In this document: positions 9,213 through 17,537 of the stretch, piece by piece
How positions within the stretch are numbered: position 1 is the first letter of the stretch
How the letters are laid out: each line of letters begins with the position of its first letter
Assembly: GCF_009937955.1 (NCBI RefSeq)
Contig: NZ_AP018439.1
Span: 682,001-746,000, forward strand
DNA length: 64,000 nucleotides
Direction: 5' to 3'
Source of the DNA: Undibacterium sp. KW1
Lineage (GTDB): Bacteria; Pseudomonadota; Gammaproteobacteria; Burkholderiales; Burkholderiaceae_D
The notes under the pieces: generated by a model
What the model was told of the DNA's origin: nothing
The model's input: only the letters and a program-made list of their open reading frames with translations
Databases searched by the model: none
Made by a program: the position numbers and the translations under genes

Positions 9213-10958
9213 TCAAAACCCCAGCGCAGCACCATCCGGATTGCGCGGGTCTGAATACCCGGCAAAGCCTTGTGGGACTATCTGTATGGTCTGGGTCTTA
9301 CCTAGAGTGGCAGCGGGGCGCAATACCTGGCCTTTTTGCTCCAGCAGGCGCAGCGTGTCCATGCTGATGCCTTTTTCAAAGCGCAACTGGTCTGGCATCC
9401 ATTGTTGGTGTATGCGCGGCGAGATGGTGGCTTCGGCCACGTTCATGTCATGGTCAATGACATTCAATATGGTTTGCAGTGTCGTCGTGATAATGCGGCT
9501 GCCACCTGGGCTGCCGGTGACCAGGAAGGGTTTGCCGTCCTTGAGTACTATCGTCGGCGACATCGAGCTTAAAGGCCGCTTCCATCCCTGTACAGCGTTG
9601 GCATCACCACCCAGCAAGCCAAAGGCATTTGGTACGCCTGCCTTGACCGAGAAATCATCCATCTCATTATTCAGGACGATGCCGGTTCCCGTGGCAACGA
9701 TGCCGCTGCCAAAGTTCAGGTTCAGGGTGTAAGTGGTGGCGACGATGTTGCCGAATTTGTCGGCCACGCTGTAATGCGTGGTCTGGTCGCTTTCGTAGGG
9801 CAGGGGCTTGCCGGGTTTGATTTCGGCAGAAGGCGTGGCGCGGTCTGGCTGTATTTTCTTGACCAGTTCATCCGCATAAGCGCGTGAAGTCAGGCCCTTG
9901 AGCGGCACCTTGTAATAATCAGGGTCACCCAAAAATTCTGAGCGGTCAGCATAGGCCAGTTTCATGACTTCGCTGAGCTGATGCAGGGTCTGTGCACTGT
10001 TGGCACCTTGCTCTTTCAGGGGATAGTGTTCCAGCATGTTCAGCATTTGTATGATGTGTACACCGCCAGAACTGGGTGGCGGCATCGAAACCACCTCATA
10101 GCCACGATAATTACCACGCACGGGTATGCGCTCCACTGCCTTGTAATTCTTCAGGTCACTGGCCGAGATCAGGCCTTCATGCTGCTGCATTTCAGCGACG
10201 ATTTTTTTTGCGACCACACCTTCATAAAATGCAGCCGGGCCTTGCTCGGCAATCAGACGCAGCGATTGTGCCAGGTCTTTTTGCAGCAAGCGCTCTCCAG
10301 CCAGCATGGGCTTGCCATCCTTGAAAAAGATCGCACGGCTGGCTGACCATTTGCCGAGCTGATTTTTGCTGGAGTCGATGAGTTCAGCCAGATGCGGGCT
10401 GATCTCAAAGCCCTGCTCAGCCAGGCGTATCGCCGGGGCGATGACATCCTTCCATTTCATGCTGCCATATTTGCGCAAGGCCAGGTCCATGCCTGCCACC
10501 GTGCCGGGTATGCCAACTGCCAGATGGCTATACAGGGATTTGCCGGAGATGACATTGCCCTTGGCATCCAGGTACATGTCACGGCTGGCTTTTTCTGGAG
10601 CCAGTTCACGAAAATCCAGCGCGACATCCTTGCCAGATTTGCTGTCATGAATAATCATGAAGCCGCCACCACCAATATTGCCTGCGTTTGGTAGCACCAC
10701 AGCCAGCGCGAAACCGACTGCCACTGCAGCATCCACCGCATTGCCACCACGCTTGAGGATATCGAGGCCAACCTGGCTTGCCAGCGCCTGTTCAGTCGCC
10801 ACCATGCCAGACTGTGCATACACCGGGCTGATGATAGGGTAGCTGGTATCGTATTTGATGCCTGCAGCCAGTTGCGCCTGGCTGGCGGGGCTGACTACGG
10901 CGAAACACAGGGGGACGAGCACGCTCAGATATAACTTGCGGGAGGAAGGCGAGGGCAT
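9213..10958 (-). CDS. ggt: Gamma-glutamyltransferase
   Basis: Periplasmic N-terminal-nucleophile enzyme that cleaves the gamma-glutamyl bond of glutathione. The preprotein has about 581 residues and a signal peptide ending near SPASQAQ. The autoprocessing site is in DQTTHYSVAD, where the second Thr becomes the N-terminus and nucleophile of the small subunit. Conserved substrate-binding segments include NEMDDFS, PLSSMSPT and the GSPGGSRI motif. ATG at 10958 is preferred because GGAG lies 8 bases upstream; an earlier ATG at 11003 has none. It is convergent with the glycosyltransferase gene, with 48 bases between stops. Confidence 0.95.
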   Translation of the reverse strand: MPSPSSRKLYLSVLVPLCFAVVSPASQAQLAAGIKYDTSYPIISPVYAQSGMVATEQALASQVGLDILKRGGNAVDAAVAVGFALAVVLPNAGNIGGGGFMIIHDSKSGKDVALDFRELAPEKASRDMYLDAKGNVISGKSLYSHLAVGIPGTVAGMDLALRKYGSMKWKDVIAPAIRLAEQGFEISPHLAELIDSSKNQLGKWSASRAIFFKDGKPMLAGERLLQKDLAQSLRLIAEQGPAAFYEGVVAKKIVAEMQQHEGLISASDLKNYKAVERIPVRGNYRGYEVVSMPPPSSGGVHIIQMLNMLEHYPLKEQGANSAQTLHQLSEVMKLAYADRSEFLGDPDYYKVPLKGLTSRAYADELVKKIQPDRATPSAEIKPGKPLPYESDQTTHYSVADKFGNIVATTYTLNLNFGSGIVATGTGIVLNNEMDDFSVKAGVPNAFGLLGGDANAVQGWKRPLSSMSPTIVLKDGKPFLVTGSPGGSRIITTTLQTILNVIDHDMNVAEATISPRIHQQWMPDQLRFEKGISMDTLRLLEQKGQVLRPAATLGKTQTIQIVPQGFAGYSDPRNPDGAALGF

Positions 10959-11043
10959 GCGTATGACTCCAGAAATCATTGATAGCAGAAATAGTAATAC
11001 CAATTCCCGTATTTCGCATAAACAAAGTTTCGCGCGAGCCCAA

Positions 11044-11071
11044 ATAAAAAAAGCCGCCCGAAGGCGGCTTT
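11044..11071 (-). terminator. Intrinsic terminator after rplY
   Basis: AAGCCGCC pairs with GGCGGCTT around a CGAA tetraloop. On the minus strand the stem runs into a U-rich tract (plus-strand A run at 11045-11052). It lies 24 bases after the rplY stop and ahead of ggt, separating the two units. Confidence 0.9.
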
Positions 11072-11094
11072 CATCTAATCTGCATCAATGCAAA

Positions 11095-11682
11095 TTATTT
11101 TGCTTCAGCTTCTGCAGAAGTTGCGCCAGCTGGCACAACAGCGATAGCAACAGTAGCGTCACCACCGTGTACAACAGCTGTCACGCCTTTTGGCAATGTC
11201 AGTTGAGATACGTGGATGGATTGACCGGCTTCCAGTTTGGACAGGTCAACTTCAACGAATTCTGGCAGATCTGCTGGCAAGCAGGAAACGTCCAGTTCAA
11301 CAGCAACGTGGCTGATCACTGCAGAAGACAGTTTCACAGCTGGGGATACGTCAGCGTTGACGAAATGCAGAGGCACTTTAACGTGGATTTTTTGGTTAGG
11401 ATCTACGCGTTGGAAATCAGCGTGCAAAACCAGTTGTTTGTAGGCGTGGACCTGGAAGTCGCGCAACAATACTTTTTCTGATTTGCCATCTACTTCCAGG
11501 TCCAGAATGGAAGAGTGGAATGCTTCTTTTTTCAATGCATGGTACAGCGCATTGTGATCCAGAGTGATGGATACTGGGGCTTCTGTACCACCGTAGATGA
11601 TGCCAGGTGTTTGGCCAGCATTGCGCAGGCGGCGGCTCGCTCCGGTCCCCTGTTCTTTGCGTGCAAATGCGATTACTTTCAT
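11095..11682 (-). CDS. rplY: 50S ribosomal protein L25 (long form, Ctc-like)
   Basis: Binds 5S rRNA in the large subunit. With 195 residues this is the two-domain type (L25 plus the TL5/Ctc C-terminal beta domain) rather than the short enterobacterial form. The N-terminus, [18 protein letters not shown], and IYGG are diagnostic. The C-terminus is rich in Ala and Glu. GGAG precedes the ATG. It follows prs on the same strand with a hairpin between them, an arrangement common in betaproteobacteria. Confidence 0.97.
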   Translation of the reverse strand: MKVIAFARKEQGTGASRRLRNAGQTPGIIYGGTEAPVSITLDHNALYHALKKEAFHSSILDLEVDGKSEKVLLRDFQVHAYKQLVLHADFQRVDPNQKIHVKVPLHFVNADVSPAVKLSSAVISHVAVELDVSCLPADLPEFVEVDLSKLEAGQSIHVSQLTLPKGVTAVVHGGDATVAIAVVPAGATSAEAEAK

Positions 11683-11759
11683 GGTGTTACTCCAAAAAAT
11701 GCAAACCGTTTATGCGGTTTTGCGGTGTTGAACCCCCGCGACCAGGGGTCCAGAAAATA

Positions 11760-11786
11760 GCCCTGCCATCATGGAGATGGCAGGGC
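11760..11786 (-). terminator. Hairpin between prs and rplY
   Basis: An 11-bp perfect stem (GCCCTGCCATC / GATGGCAGGGC) with a 5-base loop lies 12 bases after the prs stop. On the minus strand it is followed by a weak U stretch. It may be a partial terminator that sets the prs:rplY ratio. A second, imperfect hairpin sits at 11700-11722. Confidence 0.6.
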
Positions 11787-11797
11787 CGGAAAATAGT

Positions 11798-12760
11798 TTA
11801 GTCCGTGAACAGGGAAATGACCGACTCGCCCTTGGTGATGCGGCGGAAAGTCTCTGCCAGCAGGCTGTCGCAAGACAATTGACGTATCTTGGAGCAGGCA
11901 CGGGCAGCTTCTGTCAGCGGGATAGTGTCTGTCACGACCAGTTCATCCAATGGCGATTGCGAAATACGTTGTATCGCAGGGCCGGACAAGACTGGGTGAG
12001 TACAGTAAGCCAATACTTTCTTGGCACCACGTTCCTTCAATACTTCAGCGGCTTTGGTCAGTGTACCGGCAGTATCGACCATGTCATCCATGATGACGCA
12101 GTTACGGCCTTCAACTTCACCAATGATGTTCATGACTTCAGAGACATTCGCTTTAGGACGGCGTTTGTCGATGATGGCCAGGTCACAACCCAGGCGTTTT
12201 GCCAAGGCACGGGCACGTACCACGCCGCCCACGTCAGGAGACACTACCAGCAGGTCTTCGTAATTCTTGGCGACCAGGTCACCCAGCAAAATTGGTGAGG
12301 CGTAAATATTATCAACAGGGATATCAAAGAAACCCTGGATTTGATCAGCATGCAAGTCCATGATCAGCACGCGATCTACACCGGCTTCTTCCAGCATGTT
12401 GGCAACCACCTTGGCAGAGATCGCCACGCGCGCAGAGCGGGGGCGACGATCCTGACGGGCATAACCAAAATAAGGGATGGCAGCAGTGATACGACCGGCA
12501 GAAGCACGTTTCAGTGCATCAACCATCAACATGATTTCCATCAGGTTGTCGTTGGTGGGTGCACAAGTGGATTGCAGAACGAATACATCTTTACCGCGCA
12601 CGTTTTCGTTGATCTCGACCATGACTTCGCCGTCAGAGAATTTGGAAACATCTGCCTTGCCGAGGGGGATGCCGAGTTGTTTGGCAACACCGGCAGCCAG
12701 TGCAGGATTGGCGTTGCCAGTGAAAACCATCATGTTGTCATTTGCGCGCGCATTTGCCAT
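11798..12760 (-). CDS. prs: Ribose-phosphate pyrophosphokinase
   Basis: Makes PRPP from ribose 5-phosphate and ATP for purine, pyrimidine, His, Trp and NAD synthesis. The 320 residues match the class I enzyme. Motifs are [10 protein letters not shown] at the start, the ATP-binding RQDRRPRSA segment, [24 protein letters not shown] and the PRPP loop [14 protein letters not shown] hexameric cytoplasmic enzyme is expected. It sits between tRNA-Gln and rplY, all on the minus strand. Confidence 0.97.
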   Translation of the reverse strand: MANARANDNMMVFTGNANPALAAGVAKQLGIPLGKADVSKFSDGEVMVEINENVRGKDVFVLQSTCAPTNDNLMEIMLMVDALKRASAGRITAAIPYFGYARQDRRPRSARVAISAKVVANMLEEAGVDRVLIMDLHADQIQGFFDIPVDNIYASPILLGDLVAKNYEDLLVVSPDVGGVVRARALAKRLGCDLAIIDKRRPKANVSEVMNIIGEVEGRNCVIMDDMVDTAGTLTKAAEVLKERGAKKVLAYCTHPVLSGPAIQRISQSPLDELVVTDTIPLTEAARACSKIRQLSCDSLLAETFRRITKGESVISLFTD

Positions 12761-12842
12761 GGCTGGGACCTATCGGCTGAGATTTTGTGGGTCTGGCTTA
12801 TTTTGCATGGGTTTTATACAAAAATGGCCGCTGATAAAACTG

Positions 12843-12875
12843 AAAAAGCCGCCGCACAATCTATGCGGCGGCTTT
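12843..12875 (-). terminator. Terminator between tRNA-Gln and prs
   Basis: A perfect 12-bp GC-rich stem (AAAGCCGCCGCA with its complement) around a 7-base loop begins 7 bases past the tRNA 3' end. On the minus strand it ends in a U tract. prs therefore probably has its own promoter. Confidence 0.9.
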
Positions 12876-12882
12876 AATTTAA

Positions 12883-12959
12883 TGGCAGGGGAAGAAGGAT
12901 TCGAACCTTCGCATGCCGGAATCAAAATCCGGTGCCTTAACCAGCTTGGCGACTCCCCT
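12883..12959 (-). tRNA. tRNA-Gln (anticodon TTG)
   Basis: A 77-nt cloverleaf on the minus strand. The acceptor strand AGGGGAG pairs with TTCCCCT, with one G-U pair. The anticodon arm CCGGA-TTTTGAT-TCCGG gives TTG, and the T arm GAAGG-TTCGAAT-CCTTC is intact. CCA is encoded. Confidence 0.97.
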
Positions 12960-12991
12960 ACACAACCGTTTGCCTGTTTCCAAGTTCGCCG

Positions 12992-13885
12992 CTATTTTAG
13001 CGTTAAACTGGCTTCAAGCCAAATATTTTTCGATCCCAATTTCTGCGCCATCGGGTGGCTACTCAGTGCTTTTGCTTTCCATGATGTCCAGCGATCTGGC
13101 ACTTGCTTTAACACTGTGTCTGCTGCCGTCTCGTCGGCAAAGGCACAAAAAACACAAGCTCCTGATCCTGTCATCTTTGCATCGCCGTATTGTGAGAGCC
13201 ATTGTATGGCTGCATCAACTTGCGGAAACAATGCGCAGGCAACTGTTTGCAGATCGTTTTTCCAATTATGTTTTGCATCACTGGAAAAGTCCGCTATTCT
13301 GACGGGATTTGTGCCCCTTGTCAACTCCTTTGCCGAAAAAATTGCAGGCGTGGGGACTTGTACGCCCGGTTCCAGCACCACAAACCAGACGTCCGGTGTG
13401 TGCAAAACCTGCAATTCTTCCCCGACTCCCTCTGCGAAGGCATTTGTCCCGAACAGAAAGAAGGGGACATCAGCACCCAGTTGCAGGGCCAGTTTCGTCA
13501 ACTCATCGCGCTGTACGCCGGTTTGCCATAAATGATTGAGTGCCAGCAGGGTAGTGGCTGCGTCGGATGAGCCGCCACCCAGGCCTCCACCCATGGGCAG
13601 GTTCTTGCGTAGTGTCAGATTGGCACCCAATTTACTGCCGGTATGGCTCTGCAATAATCTTGCTGCACGCACGATCAGGTCACTGTCCGCAGGGACGCCC
13701 TCTATCTCATTAGTTCTGCATATCTGGCCATCGGCGCGCACTTCGACATCCAGGTAATCGCAACGGTCAATCAGCTGGAAGGCGGTTTGCAGCAAGTGAT
13801 AACCATCTGCCCGGCGGCCTGTCACATGTAAAAACAGATTGAGCTTGGCGGGGGCCGGGCAATTGTCCAGTCGCATTATTTCCAT
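12992..13885 (-). CDS. ispE: 4-diphosphocytidyl-2-C-methyl-D-erythritol kinase
   Basis: GHMP-family kinase of the MEP isoprenoid pathway. Phosphorylates CDP-methylerythritol at the 2-hydroxyl with ATP. The N-terminal PAPAKLNLFLHVTGRR, the GHMP loop PMGGGLGGGSSDAA and the C-terminal MTGSGACVF are all present. Length of 297 residues is typical. Two starts are possible: ATG at 13885, or ATG at 13876, which shares a base with the lolB stop (TAATG) and suggests translational coupling. Neither has a clear ribosome binding site. Confidence 0.96.
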   Translation of the reverse strand: MEIMRLDNCPAPAKLNLFLHVTGRRADGYHLLQTAFQLIDRCDYLDVEVRADGQICRTNEIEGVPADSDLIVRAARLLQSHTGSKLGANLTLRKNLPMGGGLGGGSSDAATTLLALNHLWQTGVQRDELTKLALQLGADVPFFLFGTNAFAEGVGEELQVLHTPDVWFVVLEPGVQVPTPAIFSAKELTRGTNPVRIADFSSDAKHNWKNDLQTVACALFPQVDAAIQWLSQYGDAKMTGSGACVFCAFADETAADTVLKQVPDRWTSWKAKALSSHPMAQKLGSKNIWLEASLTLK

Positions 13886-14499
13886 TCATTCACCACAATG
13901 CGGATAGAAACATCGCCAGCCTGCTCGGTATATCTTTGCAAGTCTATGCGTTTCGGGAAGCTCGGTTGTTCATGCCAGCTGACATAGCGCAGTTTCCAGC
14001 CCTGGGTATTGACGGTCTGGTCTTCTGCTTTCACCGCGACCAATTGCTTGCCGTCGATGGCGACAAAGCCTTGCAGCCAGTCGCGCAAACCTGCGACTGG
14101 CAAAGACCAGCCCAGGGTATCTTGCAATAACTGATCAAGGTCGCTGGCAGTGCGCGGGGCCTTGCCGTTTAGCTCCAGTGTTGCCCCCTGCGCATTCTGC
14201 GTGATGCGCGCCATGATCTGGTCGAGTTGTGACAGCAGGGTGATGCGTATGCCTTGAGCATCCTGCTCCCATTCAAAGCCACCGGGCAGGCTTTGCGGCT
14301 TGTCCGCCTGCTGGTACTGGATGGATATCTTGCCGCTGATTTGTATCTGCTGCTGATATTGCCGGGTGCTGGCAGTTGCGGTACTGACTACAGTTGCCGC
14401 CGGTGCTTGCGTCTGGCTGTTCAGGCTGGCACAGCCAGTGCTGAATAAGGTGCAAAAAAGAGCTGAAGCGAGCAGGCTAAATCGGGTATTTGATGGCAT
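13876..14499 (-). CDS. lolB: Outer-membrane lipoprotein insertion factor LolB
   Basis: LolB accepts lipoproteins from LolA and places them in the outer membrane. The protein has a lipoprotein signal of about 22 residues with lipobox FSTGC. The mature part carries the LolB beta fold with ISGKISIQYQQ, LPGGFEWEQ, LGWSLPVAGLRDWLQG and a C-terminal RIVVNEWK. I choose ATG at 14499, which gives a compact signal peptide. The frame also opens from a TTG at 14535 that has no ribosome binding site. It overlaps or abuts ispE, the common betaproteobacterial order. Confidence 0.92.
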   Translation of the reverse strand: MPSNTRFSLLASALFCTLFSTGCASLNSQTQAPAATVVSTATASTRQYQQQIQISGKISIQYQQADKPQSLPGGFEWEQDAQGIRITLLSQLDQIMARITQNAQGATLELNGKAPRTASDLDQLLQDTLGWSLPVAGLRDWLQGFVAIDGKQLVAVKAEDQTVNTQGWKLRYVSWHEQPSFPKRIDLQRYTEQAGDVSIRIVVNEWK

Positions 14500-14542
14500 G
14501 TTTGCTGTGTTGGTTGTGCGTATGTTCGGGTACAAATGACAA

Positions 14543-14563
14543 GGCGGACATTGTCTGTCCGCC
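14543..14563. repeat. Inverted repeat between TPR lipoprotein gene and lolB
   Basis: GGCGGACA and TGTCCGCC form a perfect 8-bp stem with a 5-base loop. It lies about 70 bases after the TPR gene stop in that strand's terms and just before lolB, without a T run. It is more likely an RNA hairpin in the lolB leader than a terminator. Confidence 0.45.
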
Positions 14564-14631
14564 GCTGTGCTGCCATATCAGAACTCAGATGTACTCAGAT
14601 GTATAAACCATGAGTTCCCATAGTTTTCATA

Positions 14632-16449
14632 TCAAGGTTTGACTTTCAATCTTTCCAGCGTGGATTTCAGGGTCTGGTTTTCCGGGTCTTTTTTCAGGGC
14701 ATCGCGCCAGATTTTTTTTGCATCATCTTTCTGTCCCATGGTCCACAAGACTTCACCCAGATGCACTCCTATCTCGGCATCAGGGCGCATCTGATAGGCG
14801 CGGCGCAGGGCTTGTTCTGCTTCGTCATACTTGGCCAGCCTGAACTTGACCCAGCCCAGGCTATCGAGGATGAAAGGATCATCCGGTGCCAGCTGGTTGG
14901 CTTTTTCTATCAGAGTATTGGCTTCGTCCAGTTGCACATTGCGGTCAGCAAAAGAGTAACCCAGAGCATTGTAGGCATGCTGGCTGGTGGGTGCCAGTTC
15001 TATGACCTTACGCAATGAGGCTTCCATGCTGCTGATGTCTTTTTGTGACTCGGCCAGCATGGCAAAGTCATACAGCAAGTCAGGATTATTCGGCGTCTGC
15101 TTAATGCCTTGTTCCAGCACTGCCCTGGCCTGATCCGGCAGGTTTGCGTCACGCAATAGCTGCGCTTCGGTCTGTATCAGCTGGATTTGCTCGGTTTCAT
15201 TACTGGTCTTGATTTGCTGTATGAAGGCGCGTGCTTCCAGCAGCCTGCCCTCCTTGGCCAGCAAGAAGCCACGGCGTATCTGTACATTGAACCAGGCAGG
15301 ATTGCGGCCATCATAAGAATCCACCTGCGCCAGCCAGTCTTGCGCGGCTTTGTAATCCTTGCGCTCAGCCGCTATGCGCGAGAGATTGACCAGGGCTGTG
15401 GTCGGGTCGCGCTCTTCGCCGGTCTTACCTTCGAGTGACTGCAGATAACGCAGAAAATAAGCCTCGGCTTTTTGCGGCTGGTTACGCTCCATCGCCAGTA
15501 CACCCAGGGTGTAGATGGCACTGATATCATCAGGTTTGTCGCGTGCGATGATTTCAAATTCGCGGTTGGCCTGATCCAGCTGTTTCAGGTCTATCAGTAT
15601 GCTGGCATAGGCCAGGCGCACGTCGCGGGCACTGGGGTTTTTTACCAGGAAAGCCGATAAGGCCTTGGCAGCATCTTCTTGTGAAGATGCCTGGGCAACG
15701 GTGAGCACCGCCAGTTGAGAATCTGGCCTGGCTTTCAGTACTTGTTGTGCCTCACTGACGGCGAGCTTGTTGTCACCCTTGACATAGGCACCTTGTGCCA
15801 GTGCCATGTGGGCATCAGGACTGTCTTTATATGGTTGCAGCAGGGTGGTCAGTGTATTGTATGCACCATTCTTGTCCCGGGCACGCGACAACAGCCGCTG
15901 CACCTGCAACATCATCACGCCCAGTTGTTTGGGATCAGATGACTTCAGTTTTTCGGTATAGACAGACTGGATTTCAGCGAGATTATTATTCATCACCATG
16001 AAGCCCAGGTAATACTGGGTAGCTTCATTTGAGTTCGGTGCCAGTTCGCGCCACAGGCGCACAGCCTGCAGCGCTTCGCCTGATTGTTTGGCGGCCAGCG
16101 CGATTTCTGCCGCCCGTTTGGCTATACGCGGATCGCGGGTTTGTTCTGCCACCGAGTACAGGATGACATAGGCGCTTTGCCAACTGCCACGCTGGAAGGC
16201 GATCTCTGCGGTGACGATCTTGTAGAATAATTCCTCGGTCAGCTTGACTTCAGGCAAGGGGTCTTCATAGACCGGTGCACTGGCTACGCCGTTCAGGGTT
16301 TTTTCTGCAGACAGGGCTGCCTGTGCCGCATCGCTGACATGATGCGTGTCCTCAGCAGCTGTGCCTTGTTTGCCTACGCTGGCACATCCGCTGATCAGTG
16401 CTGCACTTAATAATAGTGCGGCAGGCCGCCACAGCGTGGTAGCCGACAT
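14632..16449 (-). CDS. TPR-repeat outer-membrane lipoprotein
   Basis: A predicted lipoprotein of about 605 residues with signal MSATTLWRPAALLLSAALIS and lipobox ISGC. The rest is helical TPR-type repeat. The best units are at the C-terminus, with patterns NALGYSFADR, DSLGWVKFRLAKYDEAE and GVHLGEVLWTMGQKDDA. The frame opens upstream at 16554 but that end reads through the mutM promoter region; ATG at 16449 gives a proper signal. TPR lipoproteins at this position next to lolB are common in betaproteobacteria. The specific partner is unknown to me. Confidence 0.88.
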   Translation of the reverse strand: MSATTLWRPAALLLSAALISGCASVGKQGTAAEDTHHVSDAAQAALSAEKTLNGVASAPVYEDPLPEVKLTEELFYKIVTAEIAFQRGSWQSAYVILYSVAEQTRDPRIAKRAAEIALAAKQSGEALQAVRLWRELAPNSNEATQYYLGFMVMNNNLAEIQSVYTEKLKSSDPKQLGVMMLQVQRLLSRARDKNGAYNTLTTLLQPYKDSPDAHMALAQGAYVKGDNKLAVSEAQQVLKARPDSQLAVLTVAQASSQEDAAKALSAFLVKNPSARDVRLAYASILIDLKQLDQANREFEIIARDKPDDISAIYTLGVLAMERNQPQKAEAYFLRYLQSLEGKTGEERDPTTALVNLSRIAAERKDYKAAQDWLAQVDSYDGRNPAWFNVQIRRGFLLAKEGRLLEARAFIQQIKTSNETEQIQLIQTEAQLLRDANLPDQARAVLEQGIKQTPNNPDLLYDFAMLAESQKDISSMEASLRKVIELAPTSQHAYNALGYSFADRNVQLDEANTLIEKANQLAPDDPFILDSLGWVKFRLAKYDEAEQALRRAYQMRPDAEIGVHLGEVLWTMGQKDDAKKIWRDALKKDPENQTLKSTLERLKVKP

Positions 16450-16613
16450 GGATGATATTGCGGATACAATAGGGTTAAATATAAGAGTAGGCAGTGTTTT
16501 CAAAACGAATCCGGATTTGACGTTGATGACTGATTTTACGCTGAAGCAGCGCAACTGTGGGTTTCACTGCGTATATACACTGTGTCAGATTGTAATGGTA
16601 AAAGTTCCCTCCC

Positions 16614-17435
16614 ATGCCAGAATTACCTGAAGTAGAAGTGACCCGCCGTGGCGTAGAGCCGCACCTGACTGGCAAGCAGGTCACCGACGTCATCATGCGC
16701 CGTGCTGGCTTGCGCTGGCCTTTTCCCACCAACTTGCCTGCCTTGCTGATGGGCAGGCGTATTCTGGCGACCGGGCGCAGGGGCAAGTACCTGTTATTGC
16801 ATTTTGAGCATGGCACCCTGCTCATCCATTTGGGTATGTCTGGGCATTTGCGCGTGCTGGATAAAAATCTACCCCCGGCAAAGCATGATCATATTGATAT
16901 TGTCGTAGGCGAGTTTGCCTTGCGCATGACAGACCCACGCCGTTTTGGCGCTGTGCTTTGGCATGATGCGGCCGATGGTGATCTGGAAGAGCATTTGCTG
17001 ATACGCCAGTTGGGCGTAGAGCCGCTGGAAGCCGGATTTAATCCAGAATTATTATATAAATTAACAAGAAACCGTAGTGCCCCCATCAAGCAAGTCTTGC
17101 TGGCCGGGGATATTGTGGTCGGTGTTGGTAATATTTATGCATCAGAAAGCCTGTTCCGGGCGGGCATCAATCCTAAAACTCAGGCTGGACGCATCAGCCT
17201 TAAGCGCTATACTTTACTGGAAGCGGCCATACGGGCGACCTTGGCGGCAGCGATTGAGGCAGGTGGCAGCACTCTTAAAGATTTCATGGGCGTGGATGGG
17301 CAAAGCGGGTATTTTCAGCAATCTTACTTTGTGTATGACCGCACTGGCGAACCCTGCCGCGTTTGCGGCGAAGCCGTCAGACAGATAAAACAAGGACAAC
17401 GCAGCAGCTTTTATTGTGCAAAATGTCAGAAATAA
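16614..17435 (+). CDS. mutM: Formamidopyrimidine-DNA glycosylase
   Basis: Excises 8-oxoguanine and FaPy lesions and cleaves the strand by beta/delta elimination. The processed N-terminal PELPEVEV places the catalytic Pro and Glu. The H2TH region includes [10 protein letters not shown]. The C-terminal zinc finger has CRVC and CAKC, ending in CQK. Length of 273 residues is normal. It is divergent from the TPR lipoprotein gene. Together with mutY 2 kb downstream it forms the GO system against oxidised guanine. Confidence 0.97.
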   Translation: MPELPEVEVTRRGVEPHLTGKQVTDVIMRRAGLRWPFPTNLPALLMGRRILATGRRGKYLLLHFEHGTLLIHLGMSGHLRVLDKNLPPAKHDHIDIVVGEFALRMTDPRRFGAVLWHDAADGDLEEHLLIRQLGVEPLEAGFNPELLYKLTRNRSAPIKQVLLAGDIVVGVGNIYASESLFRAGINPKTQAGRISLKRYTLLEAAIRATLAAAIEAGGSTLKDFMGVDGQSGYFQQSYFVYDRTGEPCRVCGEAVRQIKQGQRSSFYCAKCQK

Positions 17436-17537
17436 ACCCACAAATCTGGCTGAAATGTAAGCAAAATTCGATTTACGCGTATTTTTTTAACGCTTCCATA
17501 TATACTTGGAATATCAAAAAAGTTAACTGAGGGGAAC

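Noticed and set aside
12477..13535. 352-codon plus-strand frame over prs, tRNA-Gln and ispE
   Set aside because: It crosses a tRNA and two genes on the opposite strand and shows no motif.
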